Shown here: piece by piece, positions 36,459 to 43,823 of the stretch | How the letters are laid out: the number at the start of each line of letters is the position of its first letter | Numbering within the stretch: the first letter of the stretch is position 1 | From: JAVVEZ01 sp032250895 | GTDB lineage: Bacteria; Pseudomonadota; Gammaproteobacteria; Pseudomonadales; Pseudohongiellaceae | DNA length: 43,823 bases | Assembly (NCBI GenBank): GCA_032250895.1 | Contig: JAVVEZ010000023.1 | Span: 1 to 43,823 of the forward strand | Direction of reading: 5' to 3' | Notes under the pieces: generated by a model | Databases searched by the model: none | Told to the model about the DNA's origin: nothing | What the model saw: the letters and a program-made list of their open reading frames with translations, nothing else | Position numbers and translations under genes: made by a program

Positions 36459-36643
36459 TCATTTCGCTGTCAAAGGAAACCGATCTGGATGTTCTATGAT
36501 GTCGGCAGTGAGATCTACATCGAGCTCTGGCCAGTAGTAGTGATCTGGCGTTGGCTCCTCAACGCAAGAAGCCAAATTCCGTGACTGGAGATGTTTGTCA
36601 CGTCAACCAGGGAAGTGCTTTTTCCAAGCGGCTTTGAGTTCAT
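36459..36643 (-). pseudogene. DUF2442 gene with internal deletion and frameshift
   Basis: From ATG 36643 (GAGGAG seven bases upstream) the frame reads MNSKPLGKSTSLVDVTNISS, then HGIWLLA, the DUF2442 N-terminus. The C-terminal part is present in another frame: EEPTPDHYYWPELDVDLTAD, then IIEHPDRFPLTAK, ending at TGA 36459. Between them the expected block (GEYFLPY..FPWF..A) of about 25 residues is missing. Intact members have about 85-90 residues. An upstream frame ending in HRDELKAAWKKHFPG (overlapping the DUF2442 start) may be the end of a second decayed gene. DUF2442 genes are common cargo of integron cassettes and mobile regions. Confidence 0.75.
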
Positions 36644-36762
36644 CACGGTGCTCCTCTGGAGGATGGATTCTTTTCGTTCCTCGAAGTATCTTTTCATTGT
36701 CACCTCTAAATCGGATTAGGCGACAACTCTGTTGACAGATAGGGCTGTCGACAATTTCAATA

Positions 36763-37773
36763 TCAGTAATCCCCCAGCATCGACGGCAGTTCCTGCGGCC
36801 AGTTGCCATCCCAGGGGGAGGGCATGCCATAGGGTACCGTAACAAAGACCGCTTCCACTTGGCGGATCTTGCCGTCTTCTATGCGGAACAGCTCCAGCAG
36901 GTAGAAGGAATGCGGGAATCTTATCGGCGAATCCACCCGTGTGCCGTCTGACAGTGTGTACTCATCCAGCTTGCCGGCATGATCGATGAAACCCGCTGCC
37001 AGCACCAGCCCGCGCTCCACATCCACCAGCGGAAAACGGCGGGCCCGCAGGCGATCATCATAGCGATAGTTACCCTGCCGGAACTGCTCTTCACATCCCA
37101 GGGCACCAACAGCAGTAAACTCCACGGCGGGATTGTGGGTAGTCAGTGTGCCGTTTTCAACCCGATTACAGTCTTCGTGAAACGCTGTAAACAGGGTGCC
37201 GTCGTTGAGCTGCAGGGTGTCAAAGTAACCGTCCGCGATCGCAATCAGCCGCTCGCGCGGGCGCCGCTGCGCTGCAGGCAGCAGTGCCTGGAAAAGCGGT
37301 TTGTGTTCCAGCACCGCTGCCGGCCAGATGATGCTCTTGGGCTCATATACCGTGCGCAGGATGACCATTTCCACTTCAGCAATCAGACGGTTCTCTACCT
37401 TCAGGCGCATGGCCATCAGCGATGAAAACGCGGGTTCGATCACTTCTCCGAAAAAGGCAACTTCACCGGCGTCGACATCCGCCACCCGCAGATCATAGTC
37501 ACCCAGCCCCTCTATCGTGCCCCAGATACCATCGCCGACACGCAGAGCCACGTTGTTTTCGGTGAAGCGCACGTGCTCGGCCCAGGGCACACGCGAGGGA
37601 TCTTTGCTCACCAGCCCTTCCAGGTAGCGGTCAACACGTTCAAACAGGCATTCGCGGTCACAGACCAGATTGGGGATGGCGTTGGGAGGCTGGGCCTGGC
37701 TGAGAGATGGCAACGGGGCAAGCAGCAGAACAGCAGCAATCCGCAAGGTGTGGAACAGGCATGGGCCGGACAT
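36763..37773 (-). CDS. Secreted DUF8021-like protein
   Basis: The protein has 336 residues. ATG 37773 has AGAGG five bases upstream. A signal peptide (LRIAAVLLLAPLPSLSQAQP) precedes a Cys-containing segment (NLVCDRECLFERVDRYLEGL). Two SnoaL-like repeats follow (HVRFTENNVALRVGDGIWGT, then DYDLRVADVDAGEVAFFGEV; later LFTAFHEDCNRVENGTL). The pattern matches DUF8021, also seen in fungi, with no known activity. The SnoaL-like fold makes a small hydrophobic ligand or isomerase-type reaction possible. It diverges from the NmrA-like gene at 37939. Confidence 0.7.
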   Translation of the reverse strand: MSGPCLFHTLRIAAVLLLAPLPSLSQAQPPNAIPNLVCDRECLFERVDRYLEGLVSKDPSRVPWAEHVRFTENNVALRVGDGIWGTIEGLGDYDLRVADVDAGEVAFFGEVIEPAFSSLMAMRLKVENRLIAEVEMVILRTVYEPKSIIWPAAVLEHKPLFQALLPAAQRRPRERLIAIADGYFDTLQLNDGTLFTAFHEDCNRVENGTLTTHNPAVEFTAVGALGCEEQFRQGNYRYDDRLRARRFPLVDVERGLVLAAGFIDHAGKLDEYTLSDGTRVDSPIRFPHSFYLLELFRIEDGKIRQVEAVFVTVPYGMPSPWDGNWPQELPSMLGDY

Positions 37774-37938
37774 GGAAACCTCTGGTGACCTTGTTTTCAG
37801 ACGAACTCAGAAATATTCTGCCCGTCGAAGTAAAGCAGCTAAGCTACCCGATGGCAACTCTCTTGGGGCATCAATATTTCTTAAAGCGTCAGCGCCTGCT
37901 ACACTTCACCCGCTGTTCCCCGCACAAGAGTACCCACC
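37774..37938. promoter_or_regulatory. Divergent promoter region
   Basis: 165 bases separate the divergent DUF8021 and NmrA-like genes and should hold both promoters. An AT-rich patch (atcaatatttcttaaagcgt) lies about 65 bases before the NmrA ATG. No operator palindrome is clear. Confidence 0.4.
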
Positions 37939-38859
37939 ATGAAAATAGTCGTCAGCGGCGCCTCCGGCGATCTCGGCAGCCGTGTCACCCGTTTGCTGCT
38001 GGACACGGTCGATCCCGCCAGTCTCATCCTGCTCAGTCGAAACCCCGGGAAAATACCTGCAGCCGGCCTCCGGGGAGCCGCAATACGCCGTGCCGATTTC
38101 AATGATCCGGACACCTTGCCGGCTGCGCTGGCGGGTGGCGAGCTCATGTTGCTCATCAGTACACTCAGTATTGGCCGCCGTGTACAACAACATGGCAATG
38201 CCATCACGGCGGCAAAGCAGGCTGGCATCAAACACATCATCTATACCTCGAGCCTGGGCGTGCAACCGCAAAACCCGTCCATTTCCGCCCAGGAGCACTA
38301 CGCCACCGAACAGATGCTGCGCGACAGCGGCCTGACCTTTACCCTGTTGCGTAACAGTTGGTACGCAGACGTAATCCCCACGCTAATGCTGCCCACTGCG
38401 CTTGCCACGGGCGGGTTTGTCGGCAGCACGGGTGAAGGTCATGTGGCACCGGTATACAAACAGGACTGTGCGCGGGTTGCCGCTGCGATACTCACCGATC
38501 CCGATAAGCACGCCAATGCCGTATATGAAATTACCGGTCCGGATCTGATCAACTTCAGTGACATTGCCCGAATCTGTTCTGAGCTCAGCGGCAGGTCACT
38601 GAGCTACACCTGCATCAGCCATGCACAACAACTGGCAAATTTTGATGCCATGGGCGTCAGCCGTGATTATGCAGAGGACATGATGAATGAGGCCACCCAG
38701 AGCTGGCCAAGCAATGAAATGGTGAGCTATGAAATGGCTATCAGGCAGCATTTCTTCGCGATCTGCAGCCACCACGTACTACAGATCACCGGCGCAGCCG
38801 CAAAGCCCTTCAGGGAGGTGATTGAACATTATCACGCGGCCTGGCAGGAGCAGCTGTAA
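37939..38859 (+). CDS. NmrA-type NAD(P)-binding oxidoreductase (QorB-like)
   Basis: The protein has 306 residues with an N-terminal Rossmann motif GASGDLG and the atypical-SDR pattern of QorB/NmrA proteins: GIKHIIYTSSLGVQPQNPS, EHYATEQMLRDSGLTFTLLR, NSWYADVIPTLMLPTAL, APVYKQDCARVAAAIL. The YxxxK of classical SDRs is not evident, typical of NmrA-like members, which act as NAD(P)H quinone reductases or redox sensors. It stands alone between divergent and convergent neighbours. Confidence 0.87.
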   Translation: MKIVVSGASGDLGSRVTRLLLDTVDPASLILLSRNPGKIPAAGLRGAAIRRADFNDPDTLPAALAGGELMLLISTLSIGRRVQQHGNAITAAKQAGIKHIIYTSSLGVQPQNPSISAQEHYATEQMLRDSGLTFTLLRNSWYADVIPTLMLPTALATGGFVGSTGEGHVAPVYKQDCARVAAAILTDPDKHANAVYEITGPDLINFSDIARICSELSGRSLSYTCISHAQQLANFDAMGVSRDYAEDMMNEATQSWPSNEMVSYEMAIRQHFFAICSHHVLQITGAAAKPFREVIEHYHAAWQEQL

Positions 38860-38897
38860 GTCACCGGGGGCGGGCTCAGGAAGCTGCCTCCTGAGGC

Positions 38898-39524
38898 TTA
38901 CAGCAATGCATAATAGCGTAGTGTATTACCCTGTTCCTTGCGCCGGCCAACGCCCACTATCACATGACGCATCAGCCAGTCGTGCTTGCCGGTCTCCACT
39001 TCGAAGGTGGGGTTGGCCCGCAGATAATAGTCTGATTCAGGCACCACCGGACCATCGTCAAAAATCCAGGCCCTGATCCTGTCCATTGTGTCAGGGGAAC
39101 GTCCCCACAGAAAACCCTTGTTGTGCAGCAGAATCAGTGTGCCATCATTCTCCTGCAGCATATAACGGGCATCAAACGACAATACACCATCAGGGCGAAA
39201 CAGGGCGTAATCACCGCCGGAGTTGGGAATCACTGTGCCATTCAGGCGCGGACCACTGAAACTGCCGCTGTCAACATAGACTGCGCCACGACCTGCCCCA
39301 CTTGGCATGTTGTTTATGTTATGTACCCGGGTGAAATCCAGATCCACCTCAAATACGAATTCCAGCCTGGGCTGCTCGAAACCCGATACCTCGTCGAAGG
39401 GATTATCCATGCTACTGCCCTCATCAATACTGTTGGCCTGACCTTTGGCAAGCGGGGGCAATACCACCGCAGCCAGCCCCAAGGAACGGGTGCCATTCAG
39501 AAAACGTCGCCTATCCATACTCAT
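38898..39524 (-). CDS. Tat-exported DUF3237 protein
   Basis: The protein has 208 residues. ATG 39524 shares its A with the TGA of the upstream gene (TGATG), showing coupling. A twin-arginine signal is clear (MDRRRFLNGTRSLGLAAVVL). The DUF3237 core starts at LEFVFEVDLDF and contains GRGAVYVDSGSFSGPRLNGT and VIPNSGGDYALFRPDG. DUF3237 is an unassigned beta-barrel-like family often found near aromatic or terpenoid catabolism. It is the last gene of the VAO-cytochrome operon, so it probably acts in the periplasm on that pathway's product. Confidence 0.85.
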   Translation of the reverse strand: MSMDRRRFLNGTRSLGLAAVVLPPLAKGQANSIDEGSSMDNPFDEVSGFEQPRLEFVFEVDLDFTRVHNINNMPSGAGRGAVYVDSGSFSGPRLNGTVIPNSGGDYALFRPDGVLSFDARYMLQENDGTLILLHNKGFLWGRSPDTMDRIRAWIFDDGPVVPESDYYLRANPTFEVETGKHDWLMRHVIVGVGRRKEQGNTLRYYALL

Positions 39525-40006
39525 CAACTGATCACCCAGGTGAAGAATGTAAGCTGCCCGGAAGGAGCATCCCGGGGGGCCGGCTGTCCATCGAGGAGCT
39601 CCTGTGCCCGTCGAACAGCCCACTCAGCACTTGCAGAGCGTCCGATGCAATGTCTGGTTTCCACTATCGGATAACGTCGCAGCTCCGCGCAAAGCCCGCG
39701 CATCAACTGATAATCAGACCAGTCAGTGAGTCCATAAACCGGGGCCTTGCTGCCGGCAACAGTTGCGGCCAGCTGTGTGCGCCATTGCCATACCGGATCC
39801 TCGCCCAGCGTGACTGTAGCGAGGCCAGCCGCCATCATCGCGGCAGCAAAAGCGCGCCCTTGCAACTGTGCCTCACGATACACGACCAGGCCTCTGACGC
39901 CGCTGTGCAGTTGCAGGCGGGTCTGCGCATTGAGATTCAGCGGCAGCGAGCCCAGCGCGACCGCGCTGCCTGCGCCCAACATGAAATGCCGACGGGAAGG
40001 TGCCAT
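39524..40006 (-). CDS. Tat-exported protein of unknown function
   Basis: The protein has 160 residues. ATG 40006 is supported by GGAG within the end of the cytochrome gene. Twin-arginine signal: SRRHFMLGAGSAVALGSLPL. The mature part (GVRGLVVYREAQLQGRAFAA, then PVYGLTDWSDYQLMRGLCAE, RRYPIVETRHCIGRSASAEW) is alpha/beta-like and does not match a family I can name. Its place between a cytochrome and a DUF3237 gene, with overlapping ends, ties it to the phenol-oxidation operon. Confidence 0.75.
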   Translation of the reverse strand: MAPSRRHFMLGAGSAVALGSLPLNLNAQTRLQLHSGVRGLVVYREAQLQGRAFAAAMMAAGLATVTLGEDPVWQWRTQLAATVAGSKAPVYGLTDWSDYQLMRGLCAELRRYPIVETRHCIGRSASAEWAVRRAQELLDGQPAPRDAPSGQLTFFTWVIS

Positions 40007-40010
40007 GTGC

Positions 40011-40391
40011 TTATTCTCCTTCCGCCAGATAGGCTGCAATGGTCTCCAGCTGATCGTCGCTGACTTCACCCCGACTCATTGGAAACATCAGGCCAAAGCC
40101 ATTACGCACCACCTGCCTTACAAAGTCTGTCTGCAGATCACTGCGGTTTTCCAGCCAGACATCATCTGCAGCAAGACGACGTCCAAGAATGAACGTTCCC
40201 ATACCATTCGCACGATGACACATCCCGCACTTCTCGGCAAATACTCCCTCCGCTGTGCTGCGCTCCAGACTGACCCAGTGTTCGCCGGCAGCGGCATGGG
40301 CCGGGGCTTGTTCGGCAGCGCGTTCAGCACTGACACAGGCGGTCGAGAGCAGCGCGGTGACGACAATTGTTGACAATGCGCATGGTTTCAT
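40011..40391 (-). CDS. Lipoprotein cytochrome c (electron acceptor of the flavoprotein)
   Basis: The protein has 126 residues. A lipobox (LLSTAC, Cys19) suggests anchoring to a membrane on the periplasmic side. A single haem motif CGMCH (C55, C58, H59) is present, with M105 in LMFPMSRGEV as candidate axial ligand. Its ATG overlaps the flavoprotein stop by four bases (ATGA). In p-cresol methylhydroxylase (PCMH) a small cytochrome c is the electron acceptor of the flavoprotein, and gene order here matches that of pchF and pchC. Assignment by context and motif. Confidence 0.88.
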   Translation of the reverse strand: MKPCALSTIVVTALLSTACVSAERAAEQAPAHAAAGEHWVSLERSTAEGVFAEKCGMCHRANGMGTFILGRRLAADDVWLENRSDLQTDFVRQVVRNGFGLMFPMSRGEVSDDQLETIAAYLAEGE

Positions 40392-41944
40392 GCCCGCCCC
40401 CCCTTGTAAGCCTCTGGCCAGATGCCAGTCTTACCCGGCGCCAGAATGCCATTAGGGTCAAGTGCATTCTTTACTTTTTCATTGAGACGTCGCAAGGCAT
40501 GATCATTAAAATTGTAACTGTCTGAAATGAGGTCCATGTACTGTATGTGTGCCCGGTATTCACCATAACCCTGTTGCCTGGCATCATCCACCAGGGCGCG
40601 GAAAAACTGGTCAACCCGTTTGACCATCCCGGCATCATCCCGGTCAAAAAGCACCTGGTTGACATTGGTGATATGGCGTTCACCCAGTGCAAATGAACCG
40701 TGATAATCCATGCCAAATTCTCTGTAACGGGCATAGGTTCGATGGAACTGGGCGAGGGCCAGGTCACCATCCTGCGGCAATGCCGGTGAAAAACCCAGGT
40801 GCGCGCCACGACCCCGGTGCCAGCCAGCATTGGCCAGCGGAAAGGTAATCGGCACGCCGGCAAACGGCTCCACTTCGCGGGGCATGCCTGTGGTCCAGAA
40901 ACCTTCGCGCATTGCATACGAGGTGCGGGCAGCAAAGCTGTCCTTGATGACCTTTGCTGTCGCCCGGGTGATGTCTGCGTGGCCATACAAACGCAGGTTG
41001 ACACTCCACCAGCCAAGCCCGAACCGTGCCCTGATGGCATCAATCACCTCATCCGGCAGTGCTCCCGGCCGATCATACCATTCATCACGCTCGGTCAGTA
41101 CGGCCGCTGCCCGCAGCCAGTTGCCCAGCGATGGCGATTGCTGCAACAGGCCGGAGCGGCGCATGGGCGCCAGGGTATCAATTGCCCAGCCCAGGTCATC
41201 GGCCTTGTCCAGCTCCATGTCCAAGCGGACAATGCTCTCGGGTTCTGGCATCAACCACATGCCCAGCTTGGTGACGATACCAAAATTTGACTGCACGAAC
41301 ATCTGGTCCCAGTGGGGGCCGAAGCCATAGGGATGGATCTGCCAGCTGGGGCTGTTGCTCATGGCGCCCATGCCGGTGCGTACCAGGTCGCCGTCGGGCA
41401 ATATCACTTCCATGCCGTTTATTCTTGCCGCATGGTCACCATAAGGTGTATAGCCCACTCCACGGTCCAGCGCGTTGCCTGCCACGGACCCCCAACTGTT
41501 ACCGATGGGGGAAATCCAGTAGGGCACATCGTTGGCTTCCACATAATCAAAAAGGTCATAGAAGCCCACGCCTGGTTCCAGCAGTACCGTGCCCTTGTCC
41601 ACGTCCATCTCGATCTTCTTCATGCGTGACAGGTCCAGCACTACCGAGCCTGACAACACCGGCGCGGCACTGCCATAGCCGAAGTTCTTGCCGCGACTGA
41701 TCGGCCACAGGGGAATTTTGCGCTCATTGGCAATGCGGACAATGGCCTGGATTTCCTCAACGCTGATGGGCGCCACGGCTGCTGCACTGACATGGGCACT
41801 GATATCAGTGGCAAAATGATCCAGATAAGTCTCGCGATCCTGGTCAGTGGCAAATACCCATTCGTTGCCAAGCACAGCGCGGAAGTCGTCCAGGGCTTGC
41901 TCAAAGACACGCTCCGTGATGCCGGGCGGGAGTACAAGCTGCAT
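40388..41944 (-). CDS. FAD-dependent 4-alkylphenol oxidase/hydroxylase flavoprotein (VAO/PCMH type)
   Basis: The protein has 518 residues. ATG 41944 with AGGAGG seven bases upstream is preferred over 42052. The PP-loop FAD domain is recognisable: PLWPISRGKNFGYGSAAPVL, then VLLEPGVGFYDLFDYVEAND and SWGSVAGNALDRGVGYTPYG. The C-terminal domain has the VAO-type GRGAHLGFSPALPQDGDLAL and ends LDPNGILAPGKTGIWP. Members oxidise para-substituted phenols such as p-cresol, eugenol, 4-ethylphenol and vanillyl alcohol. The partner cytochrome favours the dehydrogenase (PCMH/eugenol hydroxylase) type over the oxygen-using oxidase. I could not assign the covalent FAD residue. No signal peptide is evident, although PCMH flavoproteins can act outside the cytoplasm. 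A divergent dioxygenase gene begins 268 bases away. Confidence 0.9.
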   Translation of the reverse strand: MQLVLPPGITERVFEQALDDFRAVLGNEWVFATDQDRETYLDHFATDISAHVSAAAVAPISVEEIQAIVRIANERKIPLWPISRGKNFGYGSAAPVLSGSVVLDLSRMKKIEMDVDKGTVLLEPGVGFYDLFDYVEANDVPYWISPIGNSWGSVAGNALDRGVGYTPYGDHAARINGMEVILPDGDLVRTGMGAMSNSPSWQIHPYGFGPHWDQMFVQSNFGIVTKLGMWLMPEPESIVRLDMELDKADDLGWAIDTLAPMRRSGLLQQSPSLGNWLRAAAVLTERDEWYDRPGALPDEVIDAIRARFGLGWWSVNLRLYGHADITRATAKVIKDSFAARTSYAMREGFWTTGMPREVEPFAGVPITFPLANAGWHRGRGAHLGFSPALPQDGDLALAQFHRTYARYREFGMDYHGSFALGERHITNVNQVLFDRDDAGMVKRVDQFFRALVDDARQQGYGEYRAHIQYMDLISDSYNFNDHALRRLNEKVKNALDPNGILAPGKTGIWPEAYKGGRA

Positions 41945-42212
41945 AACTGCCTCCTGTTGTTGTCTGGCTTGCTTGCTGCCTGGGGCGATGGCCTCATGCC
42001 GTGGCCCGGCGCAGACTCCTAGCGGACATGTCAAGCGCAATCCGGAAAGCATAAACGTCCGGCAGGCTCATGTCCATGGACGCAGGGATGGAATCATACA
42101 TCCGTATAAAACTGCATTTTCAGGCTATGCATGCCCAGATTAATGTGGGAGACTTTTGTCGTTAAGGGAACAGACTTCCCTGGCGGATTTTCGGCGATTC
42201 AGGAGCGTTCCA
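41945..42212. promoter_or_regulatory. Divergent promoter region between phenol operon and dioxygenase
   Basis: 268 bases separate the leftward VAO operon start and the rightward dioxygenase start and should carry both promoters. AT-rich segments (catccgtataaaactgcatt at about 42098) are candidates. No regulator gene is adjacent, so control is unknown. Confidence 0.4.
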
Positions 42213-43661
42213 ATGACTCACCCTTTCCCGGCAACCATGGACTTCAGTGGCCACAACGCCCCCTCGCGTATCGAAGGCGACATCTACGACCTGGTCGTCG
42301 AGGGAGAAATACCAAATGAAATCAATGGTATATGGTACAGAAGCGTGCCGGATCCACAGTATCCCCCCATGCTGGGAAATGATTATTTCATTAGTGGAGA
42401 CGGCATGGTCAGTGCCTTTATCTTCGAAAATGGTCATGTGGATTACAAGATCAAATACGTGATGACCGAACGCCTGAAAAATGACCGTGCCGCGCGGCGC
42501 TCGCTGTATGGCAACTACCGCAATCCTTTCACCGACGATCCTGCCGTCAGGGACAAACCCATCAAGGATCGTGGCGCCGCCAACACCACCCCCATCTATC
42601 ATGGCGGCAAACTGCTGGCGCTCAAGGAGGACAGCCGCGCGATGGAACTGGATCCCTTCAGTCTGGAGACCCTCGGTGAGTACGATTTTGATGGCAAACT
42701 GAAGAGTCTGACGATGACCGCCCATACCCGTCCGGATTATGACACCGGGGAGCTGTATTTTTTTGGGTATGAGGCCAGTGGTCTGGCCTCCACCGACGTG
42801 GCCTACTGTGTCGCCGACAGGCACGGCAAGTTGCTTCGCGAAGACTGGTTCAAGGTACCCTATTGCGCCCTGATGCATGATTTTGTCGTCACCAAAGAGC
42901 ATGTCATTTTCCCGGTCTTCCCCACCGTCTGTGAAATGGCAGGCTTGAAAAAGGGAAACGCGCACTGGGCCTGGGATCCCAGCAGAAAATCCTGGATGGG
43001 CATCATGCGCCGCGATGGTGATGTGCGGGACATGCGCTGGTTCGAAGGCCCGGCCTGCTTTGCCTTTCACATGATGAATGCCTTTACCGAGGGCGAGAAG
43101 GTACACATGGATCTGTGTGTAACGGATATGAACATGTTTCCTTTCATCATGGCTGCCGGAGGCTTCCCCTACAAACCACAGGAGGCGAATGGTCGTCTGG
43201 CACGCTGGACCTTCGACCTGGCCGCCAGCAGCAATACCTGGACCGAAACACGACTGGGGCCGGACGGCGACATGCCTCGCATTGCCGACAAGGATATGAT
43301 GAAGGACTACGAAATCGCCTATTACGCCCACTTCAATCCGCAGTTCGGCCCTCCCATTCTCAGCGGCCCGACCACGGCCGGTTTCAACTGCATGTCCCGC
43401 ATCAATATAAAAACCGGTGAGTTAAAGACCTTCAGCCGCCCCCATACCACGCTGCAGGAACCCGTTTTCATCAAGTCAGACACTGAAGGTCATGAGGGCT
43501 ATATAGCGGTGGTCGCAGACAATCATGAAAGCAACCTGGGCGAGGTGCTGATCTTTGAGGCAGAGCATGTGGACCAGGGGCCGCTTGCCACCATAAAGAT
43601 GCCGCTGCGCATGCGCAGTGGGGTCCATGGCAACTGGGTGGCACAGGAGAGGTTTGCATGA
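42213..43661 (+). CDS. Carotenoid-oxygenase family dioxygenase (lignostilbene/carotenoid cleavage type)
   Basis: The protein has 482 residues. ATG 42213 has AGGAGCG at 42201-42207. The four iron-binding His of the family are in place: H171 (TMTAHTRPDYD), H222 (LMHDFVV), H286 (CFAFHMMNAF) and H472 (GVHGNWVAQ). The N-terminal RSVPDPQYPPMLGNDYFISG, then GDGMVSAF, fits the beta-propeller start. Such enzymes cleave central double bonds of carotenoids, stilbenes or isoeugenol-like compounds with O2. The adjacent phenol-oxidation operon favours a phenylpropanoid or lignostilbene substrate over a carotenoid. This is inference; there is no signal peptide, so it is cytosolic. Confidence 0.9.
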   Translation: MTHPFPATMDFSGHNAPSRIEGDIYDLVVEGEIPNEINGIWYRSVPDPQYPPMLGNDYFISGDGMVSAFIFENGHVDYKIKYVMTERLKNDRAARRSLYGNYRNPFTDDPAVRDKPIKDRGAANTTPIYHGGKLLALKEDSRAMELDPFSLETLGEYDFDGKLKSLTMTAHTRPDYDTGELYFFGYEASGLASTDVAYCVADRHGKLLREDWFKVPYCALMHDFVVTKEHVIFPVFPTVCEMAGLKKGNAHWAWDPSRKSWMGIMRRDGDVRDMRWFEGPACFAFHMMNAFTEGEKVHMDLCVTDMNMFPFIMAAGGFPYKPQEANGRLARWTFDLAASSNTWTETRLGPDGDMPRIADKDMMKDYEIAYYAHFNPQFGPPILSGPTTAGFNCMSRINIKTGELKTFSRPHTTLQEPVFIKSDTEGHEGYIAVVADNHESNLGEVLIFEAEHVDQGPLATIKMPLRMRSGVHGNWVAQERFA

Positions 43662-43713
43662 AAGTGGCAAGGCTTCCAGCACAAGGCAAGTGCCCGTAAC
43701 AAAGGGGCACCAG

Positions 43714-43812
43714 ATGGCGTTCACCCGCAGCAAACCTGCGGTCATTCCTGAGGCCCGGCCGATGGATAGTCTGTTGGGAGCCGTTTACTTTATGTTTCGT
43801 GAGCAATTGTAA
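43714..43812 (+). CDS. Possible short ORF after the dioxygenase gene
   Basis: This 32-codon frame starts at ATG 43714 with AAAGGGG seven bases upstream and ends just before the window edge (MAFTRSKPAVIPEARPMDSL, then LGAVYFMFREQL). No family is recognised; it could be a small downstream protein or chance. Confidence 0.22.
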   Translation: MAFTRSKPAVIPEARPMDSLLGAVYFMFREQL

Positions 43813-43823
43813 GAAGAAGTTTC

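Overview
The window looks like chromosome of a GC-rich, aerobic gammaproteobacterium. This is inferred from protein style (ZIP, DMT, Ada, MoxR/DUF58/VWA, OFA transporter, DUF1592/DUF1552 pair, Tat-exported oxidoreductases), tight ATGA-type gene overlaps and Shine-Dalgarno starts. Species cannot be named from sequence alone. No rRNA, tRNA or CRISPR array was seen.

Layout. (1) 1-2323 is a mobile scar: an IS66-family element (tnpA, tnpB and partial tnpC, reading leftward) ends at 2023, just upstream of an N-terminal fragment of the antirestriction gene ardA. That fragment is joined tail-to-tail to an N-terminal fragment of an ABC-transporter ATPase. (2) 2696-8022 is a rightward block of housekeeping-like genes: an M42-like peptidase, ZIP metal transporter, EamA exporter, AraC/O6-alkylguanine-DNA methyltransferase fusion, haloacid dehalogenase and cytochrome b561. 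(3) 8155-21340 is one leftward cluster of seven tightly packed genes: VWA membrane protein, C13/caspase-like protein, TPR-gluzincin peptidase, MoxR ATPase, DUF58, BatA-like VWA protein and a giant DUF4175 protein. It looks like a MoxR/VWA envelope complex with two peptidase-fold partners. (4) 21652-28649 holds a metallo-beta-lactamase lipoprotein, a truncated Nramp gene, an OFA-family MFS carrier, an exported methyltransferase-like protein, a small secreted protein and an MBL-fold protein with lost metal ligands, interleaved with three palindromic MITE-like elements. (5) 28736-34044 is a secreted DUF1592 (two haem motifs) / DUF1552 (Tat) / ankyrin-repeat module. (6) 34082-36643 is accessory: a RelE/XRE toxin-antitoxin pair with an attC-like palindrome, a GH88/105-like glycosidase with an M14-like N-terminus, and a DUF2442 gene carrying an internal deletion. 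(7) 36763-43661 has a DUF8021 secreted protein, an NmrA-type oxidoreductase, and a leftward operon (VAO/PCMH-type flavoprotein, lipoprotein cytochrome c, unknown Tat protein, Tat DUF3237 protein) divergent from a carotenoid-cleavage/lignostilbene-type dioxygenase. That last set suggests oxidation of lignin-like 4-alkylphenols or stilbenes.

The best candidates for under-described biology are the seven-gene MoxR/VWA cluster with its Cys-less C13-like member, the phenol-oxidation operon with two uncharacterised Tat partners beside a carotenoid-oxygenase gene, and the DUF1592/DUF1552/ankyrin export module. Several small palindromic elements were found by eye and need genome-wide comparison.
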